Source: an uncultured Cryomorphaceae bacterium
Lineage (GTDB): Bacteria; Bacteroidota; Bacteroidia; Flavobacteriales; Schleiferiaceae
Assembly: GCA_913009655.1 (NCBI GenBank)
Contig: CAJVWI010000004.1
Span: forward strand, 47,489 to 111,488
Reading direction: 5' to 3'
Length of the DNA: 64,000 nt
This document shows positions 27,448 through 37,240 of this stretch, piece after piece (within the stretch, counting starts at the first letter, position 1; every line of letters starts with the position of its first letter). The notes under the pieces were generated by a model. That model was not told where the DNA came from and did not search any database. It worked only from the letters and a program-made list of their open reading frames with translations. The translations under genes were made by a program, and so were the position numbers.

Positions 27448-29127
27448 TTACTGCTCTATGGAGCCATTAATGACTTTTTCAATTTGATCTTTATCTATGC
27501 CATAATCTAATGCATGCTGATAATATAATTGGTAAAGTTCAATTTGATCTGTTAGTTTAAAAATAGCCGCAGCATGGAGACATGTTTCTGGATTTTTCTT
27601 TCCTCCATTTTCTAAGCAAAATTTAATTCTCTCTTCGGCTTCAGAATATTTCTTCATTTTGTATAAAATGAAAGCATAGGTATCTAAAAACGTTGCATCA
27701 TTTGGGAATGCTTTATTTACTTTTTCAATCATCTCCAAAGCATAATCTAACCTATAATTCAGTTTAGCTAAAAAATAGGAGTAATTATTTAACGTTATGA
27801 TATCATTTGGCTTCCATTTCAATACGGTATCAAAGCAATTTGACATTTTAAATTTATTTTCCAATTGAAAATTTATTTTTCCCAAAGTATAGTAATAATC
27901 AACTAAGAATAATCGCCTTTTTTTGACAGGACTAAATCCTCTTAACTTGTAAATACCAGAGTTAATATCTTGTACAGCTTTTTTCAAGTTTTGATTTTTA
28001 TATTCTGCATTAGCTAGCATCAAAGAGAATAAAGGATTTTTCGAGTGATTTATCGAGGCTTCTTGAGCATCATTTATCATCCAATGAAGTGAGTCTAGTT
28101 TTTCATCGGCCAAAAGTATACCCTGCCTTAACTCCCATAAGTCTCCTCCCGGCAGACCCACCGCTTTTTTCCAAAGGATCCGTGCATTAAGCCACCTATC
28201 TTGTTGAACAGCAATATCGGCAGCAATTGCATAAGCTTGAGGCTCGCTTGGATTGGCTTTTATGTTCCACTGTGACCATTTTAAAAGTAATTCCCACCCA
28301 TTGTTAATCGAAGAACTTCCCGATAGTTCTTTCATCACATTTGCGATTATTGAAACTTTAACATCAATTTTAACATCTACATCCTGAATTAGTCTTTTAA
28401 AATACATTCCTGCAGTATCTTCTTTTCCAAGAGCGTAAGAGGCCTCAATAAAAGCTATTTTAATTGGTAAAGCATTCGGGTATTGCTTAACTAACCCCTT
28501 TAAGGCTATATATGCCTCATATTTTTGGCCAATTTTATTCAATGTGTTTATATATAATAACGAGCCATTTATCTCATTTCCCGATTTATACATATGATTT
28601 TCAACATAAATCAATGCACTATCGCCATGCCCTAGTTGTAAAAAAACATTTCTGATCGCGTTTGTTGTTTGATAATTGTCTCCAAATAATAGTTGACTCT
28701 TTTTAAGAAAATATAATGCCGATAATTTGTCATTTATTCTCCAAGAAATATTAATGCATTCTGTCAGAATTTTAAAGTCAATCGTTCCTGAACATAATAG
28801 TAATCGGCCAATGTATAAAGCCGCTTCTGGACTTCCAGCTGATGAGTATAAAGAAAATAACATATAGAGTGAGGAAACATTTAATTCCCCTTTTCTTAAC
28901 TGTGACTCAATGCGAGACTTTGCTCTTAAAAAAAACTTGTCTGTTGATTCTTTTTCTCCTTTGTTTAATGCAGATGTACCTTTCAAGAAAAGTCGATTAA
29001 ATTTGGGGTCTTCTGAAATATTGACAACCAAATCATCACATTTATTAACATTAAAGCTTTGGCTAAATCCTCTAATAAAGCCTAAGAAAAAAGTCAGAAA
29101 TAAAATTAACTTCAATTGAGATTTCAT
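27448..29127 (-). CDS. exported tetratricopeptide-repeat protein
   Basis: The 559-residue protein has a signal peptide (LKLILFLTFFLGFIRGFSQS) and a helical solenoid of TPR-like pairs throughout. The clearest are the C-terminal repeats ALEMIEKVNKAFPNDATFLDTYAFILYKMKKYSEAE, read in two pieces around residues 470-505, preceded by CFDTVLKWKPNDIITLNNYSYF. It likely scaffolds envelope proteins. Its ATG overlaps the stop of the nucleotidyltransferase gene by 4 nt, and DUF4292 follows after 12 nt. The TPR/DUF4292/EnvC order is typical of Flavobacteriia, so an envelope or wall role is inferred. Confidence 0.85.
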   Translation of the reverse strand: MKSQLKLILFLTFFLGFIRGFSQSFNVNKCDDLVVNISEDPKFNRLFLKGTSALNKGEKESTDKFFLRAKSRIESQLRKGELNVSSLYMLFSLYSSAGSPEAALYIGRLLLCSGTIDFKILTECINISWRINDKLSALYFLKKSQLLFGDNYQTTNAIRNVFLQLGHGDSALIYVENHMYKSGNEINGSLLYINTLNKIGQKYEAYIALKGLVKQYPNALPIKIAFIEASYALGKEDTAGMYFKRLIQDVDVKIDVKVSIIANVMKELSGSSSINNGWELLLKWSQWNIKANPSEPQAYAIAADIAVQQDRWLNARILWKKAVGLPGGDLWELRQGILLADEKLDSLHWMINDAQEASINHSKNPLFSLMLANAEYKNQNLKKAVQDINSGIYKLRGFSPVKKRRLFLVDYYYTLGKINFQLENKFKMSNCFDTVLKWKPNDIITLNNYSYFLAKLNYRLDYALEMIEKVNKAFPNDATFLDTYAFILYKMKKYSEAEERIKFCLENGGKKNPETCLHAAAIFKLTDQIELYQLYYQHALDYGIDKDQIEKVINGSIEQ

Positions 29128-30137
29128 GCTTTAATTTCCATTCGACTGAAATCTCCAAGATTCAGAGAATCGAATTCACCATCTACAAAAGCATTTTGTC
29201 CAATCATAGAGTTTCTAAGTTGAATATCTCTTAATTCACTATTCTCCCTAATTATTGAATCCCGAATTTTACAGTTGTTTAGACTTACTCCCGATGAAAT
29301 ACTTACATGGGGACCCACTATTGAATTTATCAATTTAACTCCGGAGCCAATATAACATGGATGGATAATTTTTGAGCTTTGCAAAATAACATCCGAGGAA
29401 ACTAAGTCTTCTTTGTCTTTAACAAATTCTAGAATTTGTGCATTAGTCTTAACAAGAATATCTTTATTTCCACAATCCATCCATGTATCTACTTCTGCTG
29501 GAATCATATTCAAACCATCTTTTCTCATGTTTTCAAGTGCATCAGTAATTTGAAACTCTCTTGCTTTTTTAATGTTATTTTCTATCAAATATTGAAGTTC
29601 CCTTTTCAGATTCTCTCCATCTTTGAAATAGTAAATACCAATAATTGCCAAGTCACTAACAAAACTCTCTGGTTTTTCAACAAAGTCTGTAATTCTTCCA
29701 TCACCATCAAGCTTGACTACACCATAAGCATTTGGGTCTTTTACTTGTTTAACCCAAATAGCAACATCCGAGGTTAAATCAAATTTAAATTTTGCGCGAA
29801 ACAAAGTGTCAGCAAAAGCAACCACAACTGGTCCAACTAATAAATCTTTTGCACAATGAATTGCGTGTGCTGTACCAAGTGGCTCTTTTTGATAACAAAT
29901 CACCCCTTTTGCACCCACATCTTTAGCAACATTTAGCAGCATTTTTTCGGTATCAAGGCCAAAATCTCCGATAATAAAAGCTATCTGATTTAACTCACCT
30001 CCTACTATTTCAGAAATATCTTCCACCAGCCTCTTAACTATAGACTTACCAGCAATTGGAAGTAAAGGCTTCGGTGTGGATAGAGTATGAGGTCTTAATC
30101 TTGAGCCTCTACCGGCCATAGGAATTATAATATTCAT
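29124..30137 (-). CDS. sugar-phosphate nucleotidyltransferase with C-terminal left-handed beta-helix
   Basis: The enzyme activates a sugar-1-phosphate with an NTP, supplying nucleotide sugars for envelope polysaccharides. The 337-residue protein opens with the catalytic loop IIPMAGRGSRLRPHT followed by PKPLLPIAGKSIV. It also has PLGTAHAIHCA, DGRITDFVEKPE and the metal-binding VDTWMDCGNKD. After about residue 240, hexapeptide-like strands (SSKIIHPCYIGSGVKL, SIVGPHVSISSGVSL, NCKIRDSIIRENSEL) form a beta-helix end. The exact sugar and nucleotide cannot be assigned. It follows dut by 42 nt and overlaps the TPR gene by 4 nt. Confidence 0.92.
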   Translation of the reverse strand: MNIIIPMAGRGSRLRPHTLSTPKPLLPIAGKSIVKRLVEDISEIVGGELNQIAFIIGDFGLDTEKMLLNVAKDVGAKGVICYQKEPLGTAHAIHCAKDLLVGPVVVAFADTLFRAKFKFDLTSDVAIWVKQVKDPNAYGVVKLDGDGRITDFVEKPESFVSDLAIIGIYYFKDGENLKRELQYLIENNIKKAREFQITDALENMRKDGLNMIPAEVDTWMDCGNKDILVKTNAQILEFVKDKEDLVSSDVILQSSKIIHPCYIGSGVKLINSIVGPHVSISSGVSLNNCKIRDSIIRENSELRDIQLRNSMIGQNAFVDGEFDSLNLGDFSRMEIKA

Positions 30138-30142
30138 TATTT

Positions 30143-30150
30143 CAAATTTA
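30143..30150 (-). promoter_or_regulatory. putative -7 box abutting the nucleotidyltransferase start
   Basis: The minus strand reads TAAATTTG, then 5 nt, then the ATG at 30137. It would give an internal, leaderless transcript within the flippase-dut operon. Confidence 0.45.
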
Positions 30151-30179
30151 AATACTTTAACAAGTAATTATGGGTTAAT

Positions 30180-30614
30180 TCAATAATTTCCGCTGTGACC
30201 AAAGCCTCCGCCACCGCGTAAAGTTTCATCTAAATCATCTGATTGATTCCACTCAAATCGCTCATATTTAGTAATTACCATTTGAGCGATACGATCTCCA
30301 GGTTTAATCGAAAAATGATTTTGTCCAAGATTGATTAGTATCACACCTACATCTCCTCTATAATCAGCATCAATGGTTCCGGGAGAATTTAGCACTGTCA
30401 CGCCATATTTAATAGCAAGTCCAGAGCGAGGTCGAATCTGAGCCTCATAGCCTTGTGGAATTGCCATTTTAATTCCTGTTGACACAAGACGTCGTTGACC
30501 TGGATTTATAGTTATTTCTTCCATTAAATTGGCCCGAAGGTCCATTCCTGCACTATCCTCTGTGGCAAATTTTGGCAATTCATTTGATGAATTATTAACG
30601 ACTTTAATTTTCAT
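30180..30614 (-). CDS. dut: dUTP diphosphatase
   Basis: Dut hydrolyses dUTP to dUMP, keeping uracil out of DNA and feeding dTMP synthesis. The 144-residue trimeric-type enzyme shows all five motifs: [44 protein letters not shown] and the C-terminal [10 protein letters not shown]. It lies 10 nt after the flippase gene and 42 nt before the nucleotidyltransferase. Confidence 0.97.
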   Translation of the reverse strand: MKIKVVNNSSNELPKFATEDSAGMDLRANLMEEITINPGQRRLVSTGIKMAIPQGYEAQIRPRSGLAIKYGVTVLNSPGTIDADYRGDVGVILINLGQNHFSIKPGDRIAQMVITKYERFEWNQSDDLDETLRGGGGFGHSGNY

Positions 30615-30624
30615 AATTAAAATT

Positions 30625-32043
30625 TTATTTTACACTTCTCATTAGAAATTTTCTCTCAGAGAAAAGAACAATGGAAATCATAATAAACATTGCGCCGAAG
30701 GAATAAAAATAATTACTCATGTTCTCTGAGGCTATCCAGCCCAAAATACTTGCTGAAATTAAATACAAAAATATTTTTTTAAAATCATACGGAATCTTGT
30801 AGGATAACTGCCCTAATATTATTGAAATTATTGTCATAGCCATATAACTCACTAACGTAGTCCATGCCGCGCCATCAATTCCAATAATTGGTATTAAAGT
30901 AAAATTACCAATTACAGTTATTGCCAAGCCTACAATTGTAATATAAAAACCCATATAAGTTTTGTCAGATAATTTATACCACATAGATATTTGTGTGTTC
31001 ATGGACAAAAATACATTTGACAATAACAAAATATATAATAATGGTAAAGCCTCCCAGTATTTTGAATCAATAAAAAACTTGATTCCGTCAAGACCAGCAA
31101 GTACTGAAACCATACCAATACATAAAATCCCTGTAAATAATCTTAACACTTCAGCTAATTGTTGTTTTTTGTTCTCTGATTCTTTAAAGAAAAAAGGTTC
31201 CGCTGCATATCGAAAAGCTTGATTAAATAAAATTATAAAAATGGAAAGTTTATAAATTGCAGAATAGGTCCCAACTTCTTGCTTAGAAGATGAAACAGGC
31301 ATGAGGTATTCAATAAAAAACCGATCTGCCATTTCATTTGCAATTCCTGGAAGGCCAGCTAGCAATAGGGGGAGACCAAATACCATCATTGTTTTCCATA
31401 TACCGAAATCAAATATCATTTTTACTGCAAAGAATTCTGGCAATAGAAGTATAATCATAAAGCCACTAGCAATAAGATTTGCAAAAAGTACCCAACCAAC
31501 TTGCCAATCAGGTAATTCATATCCTAAATTCGGAAGAATTAGAAAAATAGAATAGCATAAAATAAAGTTTACTGCTATCTGACTAATCTTAATAAAAATA
31601 AAACGTTTTGCTCTTCTTTGAGCCCTTAAACGGGCAAAGGGCACCGCAGAAATAGCGTCCATAGCAACAATCCAAGCCATCCACAGAACTAGATAAGGCC
31701 TATTAGACATATGTATCAGTTCTGAAATGGGGATATAATAAATAGAAAATATTATCAAGAAAATAATTGTGCTTACAATTAAAGACCACATTGCTGTTGA
31801 ATAAACTCGATGCTCTTCATTTGAGTTTTTTTCACTTATCCGAAAATATGCTGTCTCAAAACCATATGTTAAGATGACCATTAAAAAAGCTATTGAAACA
31901 TAAAGAAGTGCATTTACCCCGTATTCACTTTTCGATAAAACTACGGTCAAAAGAGGAGTTAAAGCAAAATTCAATAGCCGGGCGATTATACTGCTCAATC
32001 CATAAAGAACTGTATCGCTTAGGAGACTTTTCATAGATGCCAT
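30625..32043 (-). CDS. oligosaccharide flippase family membrane protein (Wzx/MVF-like)
   Basis: These proteins flip lipid-linked sugars across the inner membrane. The 472-residue protein is almost entirely hydrophobic helices, about 12-14 segments, with [20 protein letters not shown] at the N-terminus, typical of polysaccharide exporters. ATG 32043 sits 4 nt after a -7 box. The second in-frame ATG (32034) is a reasonable alternative giving [12 protein letters not shown]. It heads the minus-strand operon flippase-dut-nucleotidyltransferase-TPR-DUF4292-envC, fitting a shared role in building envelope polysaccharide. Confidence 0.9.
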   Translation of the reverse strand: MASMKSLLSDTVLYGLSSIIARLLNFALTPLLTVVLSKSEYGVNALLYVSIAFLMVILTYGFETAYFRISEKNSNEEHRVYSTAMWSLIVSTIIFLIIFSIYYIPISELIHMSNRPYLVLWMAWIVAMDAISAVPFARLRAQRRAKRFIFIKISQIAVNFILCYSIFLILPNLGYELPDWQVGWVLFANLIASGFMIILLLPEFFAVKMIFDFGIWKTMMVFGLPLLLAGLPGIANEMADRFFIEYLMPVSSSKQEVGTYSAIYKLSIFIILFNQAFRYAAEPFFFKESENKKQQLAEVLRLFTGILCIGMVSVLAGLDGIKFFIDSKYWEALPLLYILLLSNVFLSMNTQISMWYKLSDKTYMGFYITIVGLAITVIGNFTLIPIIGIDGAAWTTLVSYMAMTIISIILGQLSYKIPYDFKKIFLYLISASILGWIASENMSNYFYSFGAMFIMISIVLFSERKFLMRSVK

Positions 32044-32047
32044 AAAC

Positions 32048-32055
32048 CAAAGATA
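32048..32055 (-). promoter_or_regulatory. putative -7 box abutting the flippase start
   Basis: The minus strand reads TATCTTTG, then 4 nt, then the ATG at 32043. This should be the main promoter of the minus operon. Confidence 0.5.
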
Positions 32056-32094
32056 CGTGCTCTATTTAGGGTACGTGCGGAAATAATTATGTGA

Positions 32095-32102
32095 TACCTT
32101 TA
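32095..32102 (+). promoter_or_regulatory. putative -7 box abutting the threonine dehydratase-like start
   Basis: TACCTTTA is followed by 4 nt and a GTG start at 32107. It is divergent from the flippase promoter; the two boxes are only 40 nt apart. Confidence 0.45.
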
Positions 32103-32106
32103 TATC

Positions 32107-33099
32107 GTGGATCCATACTTTATACCTTTTTTAAATGCAGAGGTACTCGAAGATCGTTATCGTGAACTCTCGAAATTCCTTCATAAAACTCCAATTTTAA
32201 CTTCTAGTTCTATAAATTCAGAATGTGGGGCTTCTCTATTTTTCAAATGTGAAAATTTTCAGAAATCTGGAGCTTTTAAGATGAGAGGAGTAAGCAATGC
32301 TATTTATGAATTATTAAAGTTCAATAATAAACCAAAAGGTCTTATTGCTCATTCATCCGGTAATCATGGACAAGCATTGGCTTGGGCTGCAAAAAAACAT
32401 GATATCCAATGCGTCGTGGTGATGCCTCGAAATGCTTCTAACTTTAAGAAAAAAGCAGTTTTTGCTGCTGGAGCAAAGATCATAGAGTGTGATTCTAATA
32501 TTTCATCTAGAATAAGCACAGTAAAGAAAATTTGTAAAACTTCAGGATTTATAGAAATTCACCCAAGTAATCAGCCTTCAGTAATATTAGGTCAAGGTTC
32601 TGCAGCATGGGAGTTAATGACTGAATGTTATAGAAATAATATCAAATTAAGCCATATAGGTGTTCCAATTGGCGGGGGTGGATTAGCTGCAGGAACCGGA
32701 TTTGCTGTCTCAATTTGGAATAAACTTCATAGCACTTCAATCAAAGTTTTTGCCGGTGAGCCAATAGGGGCAGATGATGCATATCGAAGTTTTAACTCCG
32801 GTAAAATAGAACATAACAAAAATCCTAAAACTGTTGCTGACGGATTAAGAACAGAATTAGGAAACATAAATTTTCCTATTATTCAAAAAACACTTGACGC
32901 CATTTATCTAGTTTCAGATACAGAAATCCTCGAGGGACAATTAAAATTAGCAGAGAGGCTAAAATTGATTATCGAAAGTAATTGTTCCCCACCGTTTTCT
33001 GTTGTTTGTAAAGAGCGCCAAATATTTAATAATAAAAGTGTTGGTATAATTTTATCCGGCGGAAATATTGATTTAAGAAATAGTGCATGGGGTAGCTGA
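32107..33099 (+). CDS. PLP-dependent threonine/serine dehydratase family protein
   Basis: Family members deaminate threonine or serine, or racemise serine. The 330-residue fold-type II enzyme starts with GTG and has the PLP lysine in QKSGAFKMRGV near residue 58, SSGNHGQALAWAA, the phosphate loop GVPIGGGGLAAG and a C-terminal ILSGGNIDL. It lacks the ACT-like regulatory domain of biosynthetic IlvA, so a catabolic dehydratase or serine racemase-like enzyme is more likely. A hairpin terminator follows. No branched-chain amino-acid genes are adjacent. Confidence 0.88.
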   Translation: MDPYFIPFLNAEVLEDRYRELSKFLHKTPILTSSSINSECGASLFFKCENFQKSGAFKMRGVSNAIYELLKFNNKPKGLIAHSSGNHGQALAWAAKKHDIQCVVVMPRNASNFKKKAVFAAGAKIIECDSNISSRISTVKKICKTSGFIEIHPSNQPSVILGQGSAAWELMTECYRNNIKLSHIGVPIGGGGLAAGTGFAVSIWNKLHSTSIKVFAGEPIGADDAYRSFNSGKIEHNKNPKTVADGLRTELGNINFPIIQKTLDAIYLVSDTEILEGQLKLAERLKLIIESNCSPPFSVVCKERQIFNNKSVGIILSGGNIDLRNSAWGS

Positions 33100-33130
33100 T
33101 TTCAAGAATTAATTATAATCTTAAAAATAG

Positions 33131-33156
33131 AAAACGTCGCTCTTCAGCGACGTTTT
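33131..33156. terminator. hairpin terminator after the dehydratase gene
   Basis: AAAACGTCGCT (33131-33141) pairs perfectly with AGCGACGTTTT (33146-33156) around loop CTTC. A/T runs flank both sides, so it could act in either direction; here it ends the plus-strand gene that stops 32 nt earlier. Confidence 0.8.
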
Positions 33157-33342
33157 ACAACCCTTGATGAATCCCTCCTATTGTTAGGATTCAATACAAA
33201 TATCGTAAAAAAATTGACTTATTGTACAAATTACCTTAAGTTTTTTCTATTGAATTTCAATAATATATTTTAAGTTGTTTCAATTTAATCTGGCAATTTT
33301 AAATTCATTAAATGAAAATAATCAGTTTATACATCCATATGC

Positions 33343-33373
33343 TTTAAGTCAAGCATCAAATTCGGTACTTTTG
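33343..33373 (+). promoter_or_regulatory. putative -33/-7 promoter for the ridA-ileS pair
   Basis: TTTA at 33343-33346, 19 nt, then TACTTTTG at 33366-33373. The ATG at 33380 follows after 6 nt, so the mRNA would be leaderless. The 160 nt between the upstream terminator and this promoter show nothing else I can support. Confidence 0.55.
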
Positions 33374-33379
33374 CTCATA

Positions 33380-33817
33380 ATGAGCTCTACAAATAAAAAA
33401 ATTGAATCAAACGCGCCATTGCCGGTTGGTTCATATCCGATGACAAGACGAGTAGGAAATCTAATTTTCATGTCTGGGGTCGGGCCAAGAAAGCCGAAAA
33501 GCGGAACAGATCAATCCTCTGTACCAGGATTAATTTTTAATCCTATTGGTGAAATTATTGATTACGATTTCTCACAACAGGTTCATAGTGTTTTTGCCAA
33601 TGTAAAGACAATATTAAAAGAGTCTGGTTGTAAATGGTCTGACCTTGTGGATATAACCGTTTATTTAACAGATATGAAGCGTGACTTCTCTGAATTCAAT
33701 AAAATTTATTCGGAGTACTTTCAAAATATTGATAACAAACCATGTAGAACTACCGTTGAGGTCCTCTCACTTCCAACACCAATAGCGATAGAACTAAAGT
33801 GTATAGCTTCACTATGA
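33380..33817 (+). CDS. RidA-family protein, probable 2-aminomuconate deaminase
   Basis: From ATG 33380 the protein is 145 residues. An in-frame extension to 33275 is rejected because the promoter lies inside it. It is a RidA/YjgF fold: NLIFMSGVGPRKPKSG, VPGLIFNPIGEIIDYDF, VFANVKTILKESG, LVDITVYLTDMKRDF and a C-terminal RTTVEVLSLPTPIAIELK. The last block (LPTPIAIELK) and the GPR-x-P loop fit 2-aminomuconate deaminase of the kynurenine meta-cleavage route better than generic RidA. That would place it two steps after the ACMSD encoded at 18-19 kb. Its stop overlaps the ileS start (ATGA). A generic imine deaminase is the alternative. Confidence 0.78.
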   Translation: MSSTNKKIESNAPLPVGSYPMTRRVGNLIFMSGVGPRKPKSGTDQSSVPGLIFNPIGEIIDYDFSQQVHSVFANVKTILKESGCKWSDLVDITVYLTDMKRDFSEFNKIYSEYFQNIDNKPCRTTVEVLSLPTPIAIELKCIASL

Positions 33818-36800
33818 GCACATTATTTTCTGAACGTGGCCCATTAAATCTTTCTGAAACTCAACAAAGGATATTGAAGTTTTGGAAAGATAACGACGTA
33901 TTTGAAACATCAATACGTAAAGATTCTCCAAATTTTGTTTTTTATGAGGGTCCTCCTTCAGCCAATGGACTTCCCGGAATACATCACGTGATGGCACGTG
34001 CCATTAAAGATATTTTCTGCAGATATAAGACCCAACAAGGTTTTAAAGTAGAAAGACGAGCAGGATGGGACACCCATGGCTTACCTGTCGAACTTGGTGT
34101 TGAGAAAAATTTAGGAATTACCAAAGAAGATATTGGTGTAAAGCTCACTATTGAAGAGTACAATGCAGCCTGTAAAGATGCTGTTATGAAATATACTGAA
34201 ATTTGGGATGACCTAACCGAAAAAATGGGTTATTGGGTTAATACCGAAGACGCATATGTCACTTACAAGTCTAAATATATGGAGTCTGTTTGGTGGCTCC
34301 TTTCTGAGATTCATAAGAAAGATCTTCTTTATAAAGGGTATACTATTCAGCCTTATTCACCTAAAGCCGGCACTGGTTTAAGTTCCCATGAATTGAATCA
34401 GCCGGGTTGTTATCGAGAAGTGAAAGACGTAAGTGCAACAGCTCTATTTAAAATAATTCCATCTGAAAAAAGCTTATCACTTTTTGGTAGTTCTATCGTT
34501 CATTTTATGGCATGGACAACTACTCCTTGGACATTGCCCTCAAATACTGCTTTAACAATAGGTGAAAAAATTAAATACAGCAGAATTTCCACCTTCAATC
34601 CCTATACAAAAGAACCTCAGGAGGTAATAATTGCAAGTGATTTGATATTCCATTACTTTCGAATAGAAGATGAAAATATTTCTGATCTACCAGAGGGAAA
34701 AGTATTGCCGTGGGAAAAACTGTCAGAGCATCTTGGAAAAAGCTTCGTTGGACTTAGATATGATCCCTTATTGCCATACGCAGAGCCATATGAAAACTCC
34801 AAAAATGCCTTTAAAATTATTTCTGGTGATTTTGTGACAACTTCTGACGGAACTGGTATTGTCCATACCGCCCCAACATTTGGGGCAGATGACGCCAGGG
34901 TTGCAAAAGAATTTGGTGTTCCTCCTATGCTAGTTTTAGATAGCTCAGGCAATCCTGTTCCTCTTGTTGATTTACAAGGCAGGTTTGTTGACTGTATGGG
35001 AGATTTAGCTGGTCAATATGTCAAAATAGAATATTATTCAGATGATGAACGGCCGAAACTAAGCGTGGATGAGCAAATAAGTATTAAACTAAAAAAAGAA
35101 GGAAAAGCATTTAAAATTCAGAAATATTCTCACAGCTACCCCCATTGTTGGAGAACGGATAAGCCTATTCTTTACTACCCAATGGATAGCTGGTTCATAA
35201 AAACTACAGCAATTAAGAACCGACTGCAAGATTTGAATAAGGAGATTTTATGGAAGCCGGAATCAACCGGAACAGGCCGATTTGGTAATTGGTTAGAAAA
35301 CTTGAACGACTGGAATTTAAGTAGGAGTAGATATTGGGGAATCCCATTACCGATTTGGAGAACAGAAGACGGTAGCGAAGAAAAAATAATAGACTCCATT
35401 CAAACGTTAAAAGAAGAATTAGAGAAAAGTCTAGCCGCAGGGCATATGACCTCGAACCCATTAAAATATTTTATCGCTGGTGATTTTAGCGATGAGAATT
35501 ATTCACAAATAGATCTTCATCGACCTCATGTTGATAATTGGATATTAACCTCTTCAAATGGAGAGGCAATGTATCGAGAAACGGATCTTATCGACGTTTG
35601 GTTTGATTCTGGCGCAATGCCTTATGCGCAAGTACATTATCCATTTGAAAACAAAGACCTGATTGACTCAAAAAAAGAATTTCCAGCTAACTTCATCGCC
35701 GAAGGTGTGGATCAAACCCGTGGATGGTTTTTCACAATGCATGCTATTGCTGGTTTAGTTTTTGATTCTGTGGCCTACAAGGCTGTAATTTCTAATGGGC
35801 TAGTTTTAGATAAAAACGGGCAAAAAATGTCTAAAAGATTGGGGAATGCTGTTGATCCATTTAAAGCAATAGATGATTATGGTGCCGATGCTTTGAGGTG
35901 GTATATGATTACTAATGCTCAACCTTGGGATAACTTAAAGTTTGATTTTTCCGGCGTAAAAGAAATTCAAAGAAAATTTTTTGGGACACTTCATAATTCT
36001 TACAGTTTCTTTTCTCTCTATGCAAATGTCGATAAATTCGACCCTCTAACTAAAGCGGTTTCGAGTGATAACCTTTTAGAAATTGATCATTGGATTTTAT
36101 CAAAATTAAATAGCCTGATTAAAGAAGTCACCGAAAAAATGGATGATTTTGAGCCGACTAAAGCATTTCGTCCAATTAGTGATTTTGTTCAAAACGAATT
36201 GAGTAATTGGTACGTTCGTCTTTGCCGGCGAAGATTTTGGAAAGGCGAAATGGGACAAGATAAATTAGGGGCATATCAAACACTTTACTCTTGTTTAACT
36301 ACTGTGGCCAAACTTATTGCTCCAGTTGCTCCCTTCTATGCGGATCAACTTTATCAAGATTTGACAAAATCCACTCATTCTGTCCATTTGTCTGATTTTC
36401 CGGTTTCGAACGAATTAAAAATTAGTAAAGATTTAGAACGAAGAATGTCTTTGGCTCAACTAATGAGTTCTTTGGTTCTAAGCATAAGGAAAAAAGAAGG
36501 CATCCGAGTCCGTCAACCTATATCCAGAATAATTATTCCTGTATTTAGTGAATCTCAAGAAAATGATATTCTGGCTATAAAATCATTAATTCTCTCAGAA
36601 GTAAATGCAAAAGCAATTGAACTAATAAAAGAAGATTCAGGTGTATTTGTGAAACGTGGTAAACCTAATTTTAAAACCCTTGGACGTAAAGCAGGGAGTG
36701 CAATGAATGAAGTCGCTGAAGTAATAAAAACTCTTTCTCCAAAAGAATTAAAAAAGTTAGAAGAAAATAATCATCTAGATTTAAAATTATCTGATTCCGT

Positions 36801-37176
36801 CTTTACCATAATCAATGAAGATGTTGAAGTAACTACAGATGATATACCGGGAATGGCAGTCGCAACAGAGCAGGGAATCACTATCGCCGTAGACCTAAAA
36901 TTGAGCCCAGAACTAATTCAAGAAGGATTAGCTAGAGAAGCTATAAATCGTATTCAGACAATTAGAAAAGAACAAAACTTTGATATAACTGATAGAATTA
37001 GTCTCTGGATAAAGGGCGACTCAGAAGTTATTGAAGCTCTTAAAGCACACTCTAATTATGTATCTAATGAGGTGCTCGCTATTTCACTTAATTATAGCTC
37101 TTCTTTTCCAAGTAACGTTATTCTTTCAAATGTAGACCTTGATGGGCACGATGTGATTTTTGGACTTAAAAAATGA
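33814..37176 (+). CDS. ileS: isoleucyl-tRNA synthetase with a GIHH signature motif
   Basis: IleRS charges tRNA-Ile and edits valine. The 1120-residue protein is longer than E. coli IleRS (938) and resembles the eukaryote-like IleRS2 group. ATG 33814 is chosen because it overlaps the ridA stop as ATGA and begins MSTLFSERGPLN. The class I signature, normally HxGH, reads PSANGLPGIHH near residue 55, so the first and third positions are swapped. KMSKRLGNAV is near 671. The editing domain includes FMAWTTTPWTLPSNTA and ISGDFVTTSDGTGIVHTAP. WDTHGLPVELG and EGVDQTRGWFFT are also present. Confidence 0.97.
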   Translation: MSTLFSERGPLNLSETQQRILKFWKDNDVFETSIRKDSPNFVFYEGPPSANGLPGIHHVMARAIKDIFCRYKTQQGFKVERRAGWDTHGLPVELGVEKNLGITKEDIGVKLTIEEYNAACKDAVMKYTEIWDDLTEKMGYWVNTEDAYVTYKSKYMESVWWLLSEIHKKDLLYKGYTIQPYSPKAGTGLSSHELNQPGCYREVKDVSATALFKIIPSEKSLSLFGSSIVHFMAWTTTPWTLPSNTALTIGEKIKYSRISTFNPYTKEPQEVIIASDLIFHYFRIEDENISDLPEGKVLPWEKLSEHLGKSFVGLRYDPLLPYAEPYENSKNAFKIISGDFVTTSDGTGIVHTAPTFGADDARVAKEFGVPPMLVLDSSGNPVPLVDLQGRFVDCMGDLAGQYVKIEYYSDDERPKLSVDEQISIKLKKEGKAFKIQKYSHSYPHCWRTDKPILYYPMDSWFIKTTAIKNRLQDLNKEILWKPESTGTGRFGNWLENLNDWNLSRSRYWGIPLPIWRTEDGSEEKIIDSIQTLKEELEKSLAAGHMTSNPLKYFIAGDFSDENYSQIDLHRPHVDNWILTSSNGEAMYRETDLIDVWFDSGAMPYAQVHYPFENKDLIDSKKEFPANFIAEGVDQTRGWFFTMHAIAGLVFDSVAYKAVISNGLVLDKNGQKMSKRLGNAVDPFKAIDDYGADALRWYMITNAQPWDNLKFDFSGVKEIQRKFFGTLHNSYSFFSLYANVDKFDPLTKAVSSDNLLEIDHWILSKLNSLIKEVTEKMDDFEPTKAFRPISDFVQNELSNWYVRLCRRRFWKGEMGQDKLGAYQTLYSCLTTVAKLIAPVAPFYADQLYQDLTKSTHSVHLSDFPVSNELKISKDLERRMSLAQLMSSLVLSIRKKEGIRVRQPISRIIIPVFSESQENDILAIKSLILSEVNAKAIELIKEDSGVFVKRGKPNFKTLGRKAGSAMNEVAEVIKTLSPKELKKLEENNHLDLKLSDSVFTIINEDVEVTTDDIPGMAVATEQGITIAVDLKLSPELIQEGLAREAINRIQTIRKEQNFDITDRISLWIKGDSEVIEALKAHSNYVSNEVLAISLNYSSSFPSNVILSNVDLDGHDVIFGLKK

Positions 37177-37240
37177 GCATTTCAGTAGATATTAAAGATT
37201 AAAGTATATATTATTTCTGAATACCTTAAAGTTATTTGAT

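Noticed and set aside
29436..29777. 113-codon plus-strand open frame inside the nucleotidyltransferase gene
   Set aside because: It is antisense to clear catalytic motifs and shows random-looking composition.
33131..33156. Possible CRISPR repeat or mobile-element end
   Set aside because: It is a single perfect inverted repeat with no second copy nearby; a terminator explains it.
33275..33379. 35-residue N-terminal extension of the RidA-like protein
   Set aside because: The extension contains the -33/-7 promoter and looks like translated noncoding DNA; the ATG at 33380 matches family length.
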